Source: an uncultured Clostridia bacterium
GTDB taxonomy: Bacteria > Bacillota > Clostridia > Peptostreptococcales > Anaerovoracaceae
Assembly (NCBI GenBank): GCA_934233735.1
Contig: CAKQGQ010000001.1
Location: 212,056-276,055 of the forward strand
Length of the DNA: 64,000 nucleotides
Reading direction: 5' to 3'
Shown here: positions 44,246-53,000 of the stretch, piece by piece
How the letters are laid out: each line of letters opens with the position of its first letter
Position numbering within the stretch: the stretch's first letter is position 1
Made by a program: the position numbers and the translations under genes
The notes under the pieces: model-generated
The model's input: only the letters and a program-made list of their open reading frames with translations
Databases searched by the model: none
What the model was told of the DNA's origin: nothing

Positions 44246-44498
44246 GGTATGGACCGAAAATGCATGGCAGGATTATATATATTGGCAGACAGAGGACCGA
44301 AAGACATTAAAAAAGATTAACAGGCTCATCGAAGATGTTTCCAGAAACGGAAATAACGGAATCGGAAAACCGGAACCGTTAGTCGGTGAATTAAGCGGAT
44401 TTTGGAGCCGCAGAATTGACGAAACAAATCGTTTGGTTTATAAGAGCGACGCATCAAATATCTACATCCTTTCTTGCCGTTATCACTATCATAGATGA
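44238..44498 (+). CDS. yoeB: Type II toxin, YoeB family mRNA interferase
   Basis: 86-residue RelE/YoeB-type ribosome-dependent endoribonuclease. Recognisable features are WTENAWQDYIYWQ at the start, LIEDVSRNGNNGIGKPEPL in the middle, and the C-terminal catalytic region SRRIDETNRLVY through SCRYHYHR. The start lies within the antitoxin gene, so synthesis is coupled. No terminator is obvious before the second toxin-antitoxin pair. Confidence 0.9.
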   Translation: MNKVWTENAWQDYIYWQTEDRKTLKKINRLIEDVSRNGNNGIGKPEPLVGELSGFWSRRIDETNRLVYKSDASNIYILSCRYHYHR

Positions 44499-44568
44499 TT
44501 GTAACATAGTGATATTTTGCGGGATGGCGAAAAAACGAACGAAATATCTTTAAAATCGTTCAAAATTA

Positions 44569-44597
44569 TTGATAAAATGTGCGAAATGGAATATAAT
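44569..44597 (+). promoter_or_regulatory. Sigma-A promoter for the vapBC-like operon
   Basis: TTGATA (44569-44574), 17-base spacer, TATAAT (44592-44597), 34 bases before the antitoxin start. Confidence 0.65.
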
Positions 44598-44630
44598 ATC
44601 TATATAATTAAAGAAAAGGAGGGTTAATGT

Positions 44631-44846
44631 ATGTCAATTACAGCGACAGAATTCAAGAATAATATGGGGAAATACTTGGCACTCTCTGCCAAAGAAGATA
44701 TTTACATCAGCAAAAATGGAAAAGTTATCGCAAAACTCAGCAACCCAAATAAAAATCGAATGCAGATGGCTGAAGCCTTGATAGGAGTCATTCCGGCAGA
44801 CATTACACTACAGGAGGCAAAAGATGAAAGGGTGAAAAAAGTATGA
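44631..44846 (+). CDS. Antitoxin of a VapBC-like pair (Phd/YefM-type)
   Basis: 71-residue protein with a short DNA-binding head (TATEFKNNMGKYLALSAKED, IYISKNGKVIAKLSNP), as in Phd/YefM-type antitoxins, and a charged C-terminal tail. AAAGGAGGG precedes ATG 44631. It overlaps the PIN toxin gene by 4 bases (ATGA), the standard arrangement. Confidence 0.82.
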   Translation: MSITATEFKNNMGKYLALSAKEDIYISKNGKVIAKLSNPNKNRMQMAEALIGVIPADITLQEAKDERVKKV

Positions 44847-45262
44847 ACATTGTATTCGATACATGTGTAATAGTGGATATTCTACAAAAACGCGAGCCAT
44901 TTTGTGAGGATGCTGTCAATCTTTTGTATGCTGTTTCCAATCAACAGATAAATGGAATCATCACCGCAAAATCACTGACGGATATCTATTACCTTTTACG
45001 CAAGAGCTTAAACGAACAAGCTGTGCGTGAGTTGCTCAGCAATATGACGGAGCTATTCGATATTGTTGATACGACAGGTGCAGATTGTAAACTTGCCTTA
45101 ATTTCGGATATGAAAGATTACGAGGATGCTATTATGCTCGAAACGGCAAAGCGAATAAAGGCAGACGGAATCGTTACGCGAAATCTAAAAGATTATCAGA
45201 CGGAAGAAGTAAAAATATATTCTCCGGGTGTGCTGAAGCAAATTATACAGGAGTTGTCATAA
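44843..45262 (+). CDS. PIN-domain ribonuclease toxin (VapC-like)
   Basis: 139-residue PIN domain with the acidic residues expected of an Mg-dependent ribonuclease: FDTCVIVDILQKREPF at the N-terminus (Asp6), SLTDIYYLL in the middle, and MKDYEDAIMLETA, ADGIVTRNLKDY late. Typical VapC targets are tRNA or rRNA; the target here is unknown. Translation is coupled to the antitoxin by the ATGA overlap. Confidence 0.85.
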   Translation: MNIVFDTCVIVDILQKREPFCEDAVNLLYAVSNQQINGIITAKSLTDIYYLLRKSLNEQAVRELLSNMTELFDIVDTTGADCKLALISDMKDYEDAIMLETAKRIKADGIVTRNLKDYQTEEVKIYSPGVLKQIIQELS

Positions 45263-45328
45263 ATGATTGATAACACACCGTAATTAAGGAACAACCGTTA
45301 AAACGGTATTTAAGAGGAGGAAGGGAAG

Positions 45329-45433
45329 ATGAAGAAACAAGGGGCATTCTATAGACGCGTGACCTTGGAGATGGCAATTATCGGGTATGGTGGCTTGGAT
45401 AAAGCACTTGCAGAAAGGGAAAAAATAGAATAA
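45329..45433 (+). CDS. Small hypothetical protein (34 aa)
   Basis: 34-codon frame starting MKKQGAFYRRVTLEMAIIGY and ending KALAEREKIE. A strong ribosome site (AGAGGAGGAAGGG) ends just upstream of ATG 45329, which is the main reason to accept it. No family recognised. It lies between the VapC toxin and a structured-RNA candidate, in the accessory part of the window. Confidence 0.45.
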   Translation: MKKQGAFYRRVTLEMAIIGYGGLDKALAEREKIE

Positions 45434-45450
45434 ACTATTCGTTAGAATAA

Positions 45451-45570
45451 GGATTATCTGCTGGGCGGTTTCGTCACTTTCCGAAAGGAAAAACCGCCAA
45501 ACAATGCGTTTGACGGTTTTCGTCCAATTCTTTTGACGGAGCCGCCTTACCACAAGCGGTAATCCTTTTT
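45451..45570 (+). ncRNA. Candidate structured RNA with intrinsic terminator end
   Basis: An outer helix joins GGATTATC plus GCT (45451-45462, one bulged T) with AGC plus GGTAATCC (45555-45565) and is followed by five T residues. Inside are GGCGGTTT/AAACCGCC (45464-45471 with 45491-45498) capped by TTTCC-GAAA-GGAAA, then CAAAC/GTTTG (45498-45512), and GACG/CGTC pairings near 45512-45538. The branched fold of about 115 bases does not match an RNA class I recognise. It may be an independent small RNA, a mobile-element end or an elaborate terminator. Confidence 0.5.
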
Positions 45571-45650
45571 CTATATACTACACCACTTACCCGAAGATGT
45601 CATAAAAACAAAAAAATATAATCATATAAATACCCTGTAGTAAAATGAAA

Positions 45651-45687
45651 AAGTTCATTCATCGAATCGATTCAAGCAAGTGAACTT
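45651..45687 (+). repeat. Concentric dyad upstream of the secreted-protein gene
   Basis: AAGTTCA (45651-45657) and TGAACTT (45681-45687) form an outer inverted repeat. The exact palindrome GAATCGATTC (45664-45673) sits on the same centre to within half a base. The dyad ends 17 bases upstream of a possible -35, so it could be an operator or activator site. The rest of 45571-45771 is A+T-rich with no gene seen. Confidence 0.5.
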
Positions 45688-45704
45688 AGTCGCACACTAA
45701 CTTC

Positions 45705-45733
45705 TTGCACAATTAACTTCAATCATGTATCAT
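45705..45733 (+). promoter_or_regulatory. Possible promoter for the secreted-protein gene
   Basis: TTGCAC (45705-45710) and TATCAT (45728-45733) with a 17-base spacer, 38 bases before the start codon. The -35 match is weak, which would suit an activator-dependent promoter. Confidence 0.35.
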
Positions 45734-45771
45734 TTTAGTAGACCTCGAGACGAGGGAGAAAGGAGATGAAA

Positions 45772-46809
45772 ATGAAAAAGAAACTCATTTCTACGATATT
45801 AGCACTCACCGTCGCACTGACTTCGGTCAGCTTCGCCTCGGCGGCGACTAAGACCACAAAGAAAGTGACCATCGGTACGCCGAAGATAACATATGTAGGG
45901 TGCGGCTTTTACGAAAATACGGAAGCTCACAGTATCAAAGAGGTAAACCCGATGAGTACGAGCGGACTTGCGTTTGAATGGACGGCAGTAAAGGGGGCTA
46001 CCGGCTATGAACCACAGATTAACTATAAGCGTGACGGTAAATGGAGTGGTTGGAAGAACTACTACTATGATAAGGACAGTAATTTAACTGAAGATAGAAC
46101 AAATAAGCGTTGCTATTTTTACACTTATGAAACTCACTTGAAAGATGCGAAAGCAGAGCTGAAAAGAAATACCAAGTCCTATACAAAGAAAGGATATATT
46201 TGGCGTTATGGAACTGATAAAAAAGGAAATCTTACTGAAAATAAGTACACAGTTGCACAGTATATGAAGAAGTTCGCATCGAAAACTCGTGCAAGCATTG
46301 GTATTTGGCAAGACGATACTACCTACAAGTTCAGAGTAAGAGCATATAAGACAGTAAGCGGCAAGAAAGTCTATGGCAAGTGGTCTAAGGAACAGACTGC
46401 GAAAGAAAAAATCACTGCAGAAAACATCGACTATATCTTTGAAACCGTACAGGAAAATGTAAAGACATGGGCGAAGAAGAATTACCCGAATTTCGTTGTG
46501 GCAGACGAAAGAGAGGGTGCATGGGACGAAGCCGCAGGCGAATATCCGGGCTACAAGCCAGAAGGCGGCACATATTATATTGTGGGTTCGCAGAGAGACT
46601 ACTTCTCACGCTACGCAACTCCGGAAGCGGTTATTGCCGACTTAACAAAGTCCTATGAAGATTACATCGAAGATGTTACCGCAGGCGGTGGCAACGAAAG
46701 TGCATACCTTTTCATTCGTAAAATGCGGAACGGCTCTCCGAGAGGCTTAGGTTCTCCATACGACGGTACAGATAGCTACTTCCAGACATGGATTCTGGTA
46801 TGCTTTTAA
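45772..46809 (+). CDS. Secreted protein with Fn3-like region, family not recognised
   Basis: 345 residues with a clear signal peptide (KKKLISTILALTVALTSVSF, cleavage near ASAA at about residue 26). FEWTAVKGATGYEPQINYKR and later TTYKFRVRAYKTVSGKKVYG have the look of a fibronectin type III domain, with an insertion between the two halves. The C-terminal third (from about 225) has no motif known to me. There is no anchor, so it should be released or bind the surface non-covalently. ATG 45772 is preferred over ATG 45766, which directly follows the ribosome site AGAAAGGAG. A terminator separates it from the adhesin gene. Confidence 0.65.
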   Translation: MKKKLISTILALTVALTSVSFASAATKTTKKVTIGTPKITYVGCGFYENTEAHSIKEVNPMSTSGLAFEWTAVKGATGYEPQINYKRDGKWSGWKNYYYDKDSNLTEDRTNKRCYFYTYETHLKDAKAELKRNTKSYTKKGYIWRYGTDKKGNLTENKYTVAQYMKKFASKTRASIGIWQDDTTYKFRVRAYKTVSGKKVYGKWSKEQTAKEKITAENIDYIFETVQENVKTWAKKNYPNFVVADEREGAWDEAAGEYPGYKPEGGTYYIVGSQRDYFSRYATPEAVIADLTKSYEDYIEDVTAGGGNESAYLFIRKMRNGSPRGLGSPYDGTDSYFQTWILVCF

Positions 46810-46841
46810 GAATATAACTACACAAGAACAGTAAAACGAAA

Positions 46842-46872
46842 AGACATTATGGCTGACATAGTGTCTTTTTTT
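46842..46872 (+). terminator. Rho-independent terminator
   Basis: AGACA-T-TATG pairs with CATA-G-TGTCT (46842-46866) around GCTGA, followed by seven T residues. Confidence 0.8.
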
Positions 46873-47029
46873 CGTGGAAAGAGAGGGAAAAATGCTTTAT
46901 AACAAATGCGAAAGAAAAAGAAGGCGTGAAGAGGCAAGAGCCTCACCAAAGGGTACGCACAGAGAAAGTTATCACTATGAAGAGGGCAGAGAAAACTGCC
47001 ATAGGAATGTCCAAAAAGGGGGAAAGGAA

Positions 47030-50000
47030 ATGAGTAGAACGACAGGACATAGAATATTCACACTTTTACTTGCCATCGCAGTAATATTTACCTATATGCC
47101 ATTTTCCAATTTACTCGGCTATGATAATACGGCATTTGCGGCAAGCTACTCCGGTACGCTCAAGCAGTCCGATACCGGAAACAAGCTGTCGGGAAAGACA
47201 GTTGAAATTCATGTGGTAAGGTACAACTCGAAAATGAAAGACGCAAAACAAGCCAATTTGGATGTGGGTCCTTGCGTGGAAGATGGAGACGGCGGAAAAA
47301 TCCACAAGTTTGAGATTGCCACCGGAAAGAAAGACATACTCGTCTACTGCGTGGAGCATGGCGTGGTGCAGCGTTCTGACAAGTTGAAAGCATATGATAG
47401 AGATACCTCATATTACGCGCAAGCATATATTAAGGACGGTTTGGAACAGTCCATAAAGAACATGCAAACCGTTATGATGTTTGCACCGACCACAGGTTCC
47501 ACCATGAAGGAACTTCGCGACCTCGGATATAAAGGAAGCGGCAGCATGAATGCTTGGATTGCTGCGTCACAGGCACTCATCTGGGAGTGCGGACAGTTAA
47601 TGCGTACCGATAAGAACTTTACTTTGAAAGCAAATAACTTGTACTACCAAAGCTATTTTGAAGGCCCGAGAACCAAGAAGATTCCAAAGACACACTTCTA
47701 TAACTGCTTAAACAGCAATGCACAAGATATTTACGACTTCATGGTAAAGGAAATCAAGAAGTATGAACATTTCGACGCAAGTATCGCAAGCATAGATAAG
47801 AAAAAGCCGAAAGAAATTGCGCTCGGTGAAGTCGAAAGCTATCCGGTAACCATCGAAGTTGCGGCAGGAAGCTACGGCGACGATTTGTACCTTGCCGAAG
47901 AAACAAGCAGCGGCAGCGAAAAGAAGATTGCAAAGAGCCTTGCAGAGCTGAAATATGATAAGGCAAACAAGAAGTATTCCATCATAGTAAAAAGCGCAGA
48001 AGTTTTAAATAAGACCATCATGGTAAAGCATAACGGCGCTGCGGCAAAGAGGGCAGAGGAAAAGTTTAAGGAAGATAAGAACCTCTATCAGCTCTACTAC
48101 TGGGAGCATGCAACTACAAAGGCACATACGCAGGGCATGATCTCTGGGCTTGAAGATCCGGTAACCGGTTACTTAAAGTTGACAAATAACCCGCCATCGG
48201 AAGAAGCGAGCGGGGAAAGATGCATGCCGCCAGAGATAGACTACTTTCCGACTTTCAGTTTTCCGGTAGAAAAGATTGATAAGAACGGCGGCTGGGATGA
48301 TGAGCAGCATACGCCGATGGGCGATGCACACCTGAATGCAACATATACCTTAGAGCGTAACATCGCAGGAAAGGGATGGGAAACCGTTGACACGATTACG
48401 CTGGATGAATACGGGAATGAGCAGAATCTGTTTGATCAGCCGTTTGTCACAAAAGACGATTTGGAGGAGTTTCTCACCGAGTCCGGAACCCTCACAGGCT
48501 GCGCGCATCCAATCTATGACTCGGACGGAAATATCATCGGCTACCGCCATACCTCTCCGAAGTCACCGACCAAGCGTGTCTGGGATGTAACGGTAGACTA
48601 CCGCATTACCGAGTACCGACCGGAAGGAAGATACATTGACCCGGATAAGTACGCAGGCGAGCGAACCTATCAGGTTCATTACTACGCAGAAACGCACGAT
48701 ACCTGTCAGTATTGTCTGGACTGTGACTGGCTTCCATGGACGGATATAGAATACACCGTAGGCTATGATGTAACAAAAGGCGACGGCAGTAACTATCAGC
48801 TTGGTGCAACGACCGACCCGTGGGGCGATCCGTTAAATCAAGACGGCGACTGCCTTGAATATGACTTGGAAACTTTCGTAAACGACTGCTTCCGTGGCGA
48901 GCTGCAGCTGATTAAATCCAATGAAAAAGAAAATCCGTTTAAGGACAGTAACCTTGGCAGCTCAGATTTAAACATTTCGCAAAAATCCATGTGGACGGTA
49001 AAACTCGTTACCGGAGGACTTGAGGGAAGCGAATATATTCATTTGGTAAGCGGTACGCCGAAAGTGCTTCCGGGCGGAACCTACGAGTATACCGTATCCC
49101 GTGATTCGGGCGGCTATGTGGTAGATGCAGACCATCCGATTAAGGTTGGCACAAACGGCGTTCTGATAATTAAAGACTTACCGTTTGGACGCTATGAAGT
49201 AACCGAAACGGCAGCGGATGACCCGATGTATGTACTCGAACATGCCTTTGTCGATGTGCAGGAGCATAACGGAAATAACGGCGGCAGGGTAAACGATACC
49301 GGGCTGTTTGGCGGCTATGATAAGAAAGGCACAAACGACATCGGCGCCGTTTCAAACGGAACGGGCGACTACTGGAATAACCGCTATGACGGAAATATCC
49401 GCGATAAAATCAAGTCCAATAAGATTAAGGTCATAAAAGTGGATTCCGAAACCGGAAAGATTGTGCGCCTGAAAAGCACGAAAATCTTTATCCGCTATAA
49501 AGGAAATCCGGACTATACGGACGAAGAAAATCAGAAGCGCTATGGCGACAGCGGAACCAAAGTCAAGGGCATCTATAACCGCTTCCTGCCAAACGCAGAG
49601 CAGATTGACGCCAAGAGCCAAAACTATACCTTCGAGCTTGATGAAAACGGCGAGTGCATCATCCCGTATGAACTTCCTTACGGCAGATATGAAGTCCTTG
49701 AATGGCTGCTTCCGGAAGGCTACTATGTCGGCGAGTATGGTGCAGACGGCGTGGCAAAAAATCACAACTTCGGATACATCAAAGAAGGGCAGCTTACGGT
49801 AGACTATGATAAACACGGCTACGGCGCAACGGTTGAAGCGTTTGGTATCTACGATGCGGACGGAAACAAGGTGAAGTATCAGGATAAGGATAAATATTCC
49901 TTTGAAAACTTATCCGAAATGGTAACCAACCGCTATACCTTTGATGTCACCAAGCAGGACGACCATGTAGACGGCTACTACTTCCAGAAAGTCGAATATG

Positions 50001-53000
50001 ACGGAACGACAAGTGAAAACGATCCGTCCTATGACAAGACGCAGTATCCGTACACGAAATACTATAAAGTAACGGGCGTCATCAATAACAATGTCAAAGC
50101 AAAGATTGAAATTGAGAAAAAGGGGGAAGCCCTTGTCGGCTTTGAAAAGAGGGAAAAGGACGGAAGAACGATTTTAACCCCGGTCTTTGAAATGGTAGCG
50201 GATATGAAAAACGCTGTCTTCGGACTCTTTGCCGCAAAGGATGAAACCTTAAACGACGGCTCGGAAGGTCCGAAGACCTACGACAGCAAGACAGATGAGG
50301 AAATTGTCATTCCAAAGGAAAAGTCTTCGCATCTTTCCAATATTGTTGAGGCGGTAAAAGCGTTTTTTGGAAAGCTTGTCAGTCCGAAAACATATAACGC
50401 TGCAAACTACGAAACAGGCTCCTATGAGCATGAAACGGGCGCGCAGCTTTGGTATATGCTTGAGCGTGCGGCAAGCGAAGGAAATGTGAAGCGTACGCTT
50501 TACCTTTCCCCGGAGCAGAAAGATACAACCTATAAATATGCCTATGAAATGAGCGATAACACCTATACCTATCGCTGGGATGTGGAAGTGACGCTGCAGA
50601 ATCAGGCAAGCGGCAGAAATGTCACGAAGGTGAATGTGACAAAGACCACTTCTGTGAAAAACGGCTTTACGGCAGACATTCCGACCACAGAAATGACAGG
50701 CAGCGCCGGAGATACTATCTTAGAGCCGATTACTTCTTTCATTGACGCAGGAGAACTCGACTGGTCGAGAAAATCTTCTTTGTCGGTGGATGACAGAACC
50801 TATGTGTTTGAAGCAGACGGCAAGGAACTTGTGTACTCGGACGGAACGGAATACAAGGATGATAACTTCCTCTTTGGAAACGATGAGGCGGTGGACTTTT
50901 CCAAGTACTGCCCTGACCGTTATGCAGTCAAGACCTATTCGCTGTATAAGCTGACCAAGAAAGACCTTGTAAAAGAGGAAAGGGTCGCAGGCACACATCA
51001 GGAAGTCGTAACACCGGGCGTGGACGCAGACGGTGACGGAAAGTTCGATGGTCCGACTGATACCCCTCCGGTATTTAAGACAGTCGAAGATAAGGCGACA
51101 AGAACGATTTTCGAGTGGGATAATAACTGCGTATTTGAGAAACCGGGTGTACTGAATGGCACGGCCGTTGTCAAAATGAATGACACAGGCGAGGTAAGAA
51201 TCGCAGCTATCGGCTACTACGAAAGCGGCGACTTTAAGCTGTTTGACAGTGCTTACAAGCTTGTCAATGCGGATGAAAACGGAGTAGAAAATGTATCTTA
51301 TACCATTCCGGAAGGCTGGAATCTCATTCCGTTCACCGGAAATCCGAAAGAAGATCCGCACTATATTATGATAGAAAAGACGGATGATGCTACAGGAGAA
51401 ATCGTAAGACGGGTACTTCTTTCTGACCTTTCTGCATGGCAGGAATGCGATGCAGCGGGAAACTTCAAAAAGGCAGTCGTGCAGGTTTACGAAGTGGAAT
51501 ACACACAGGAGCCGGAGGATGAAAACGGCTTTACCTTAAACTGGGACGGCTTTGCGCTTGCTTCCTCTGTAGATAAGGAAACAGGCGTTGCGACGACGAA
51601 CATCACAAAGCAGAACTCCGGAATTTCCGAGCAGGCAGAAGTCGGACTCGGCTATGAAAAGGAAACAAGCGGCGACAGGACAACTTTCCGCACCATTCCA
51701 ATCAGAGCACCGATTTACTTCAAGTGGGAGGATGGCATTCGTGCAGAAATGTTCTATCGCGGCGGCGTGTGCAAGACCACGATTACGCTTCCGCAGTCAG
51801 CGGTAGACCACGGATATAAGGAAATCATTCCAAGCCTCAATTATGTCAAGACAGACGCAGAAGGAAACAAAGCACTGACGAATCTGAACTGGTACGACCT
51901 TTTGACCCCGGAAAATCCGCAGGTAGAGTTCAACCAGAACACAGGGCTTGCAAACGGTATGCTTGTGATTGCAAAAGCGCATTACACAACCGAAGCAGGA
52001 AAAGAAGCCTATTACACGATTGAAATTACAACCAATCAGAAAGAAGAGGAGGCACTGCGCCTTGTCTTTGCGGACGGCTATACAATGGATATTTACTGTG
52101 CAGACACCGAGAACGGAAACGGGGTCGGCGTACTTGACCTGTATAATATCTATAAGACCAATCGCTATACGGCATCGACCATGATTCAGACGCTGACAAC
52201 CGACGAAAACGGAAAGGCAGTCTCAGACCTCCTTCCGCTCGGAAAATATATTCTCCGCGAGCTTGCGGCAGACGATAACTACTTAAACGACAGCAAAGAG
52301 CAGATTGTGGAGTTGAAGTATCAAGACCAGTTCACACCGCTGATTTGGGGAAAGAATACCTTTGAGAATAAATACTATGAAGCGCAGCTTGATTTATCCA
52401 AGGTATTTGAAACCGCATTTAAGTCAAACGACTATCAGAAGCCGAAGGAAGGACAAGTCGTGAAGTTCGGACTTTATGCGGCAGAAGAAATCACCGCAAA
52501 GCATGACGGCGTTTTGAAAATCTTCTCAAAATCCATCAAGAAGGATACCCTCATGGATGTCATTTCCATCACCTATGAGGACGGAGGAGAAATCCTTGTA
52601 AACACGAAGCTTCCGGCAGGAAAGTATTATCTTAAGGAAATCGAAGCGCCGCAGGACTATCTGCTGAGCGACATCAAATATCACTTTGCGGTTGTCGAAG
52701 CGGACGGTGCAGACTATTCCGATGATGCGACCTTTAACTATGTCAGCCATGACGGCATTTACGGACGCTTTGTTCAGGAAGAAAAGAACCGCGTGAAAAC
52801 CATCATCATGGTAGAAGCAAGACTTCCGATGCCGTCCATTACCATTGACGGAAGCGTCTATCCGCTGGATACCGATTTTGAAAGCGAAGACGGCAAAATC
52901 AAAATCTCCGCAAATACCGACTATACGGAAATCTTTGTGGATACCGTAAAAGACGATAACACGAAGATTACGCTGCCAAACGGCAAGGAGCTTTCGGTAA

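Noticed and set aside
45284..45553. Minus-strand open frame of 89 codons across the structured-RNA candidate
   Set aside because: No ribosome site, basic low-information translation, and it runs antisense to the hairpins and to the small plus-strand gene.
46874..46891. GTG start at 46874 for the giant adhesin
   Set aside because: It would add 52 residues before the hydrophobic signal core and touches the preceding terminator; ATG 47030 gives a normal signal peptide.
51020..51070. Dockerin or EF-hand repeat in the adhesin (DADGDGKFDG)
   Set aside because: Only one calcium-loop-like segment is present, without the paired repeat of a dockerin; more likely a loop within a beta domain.
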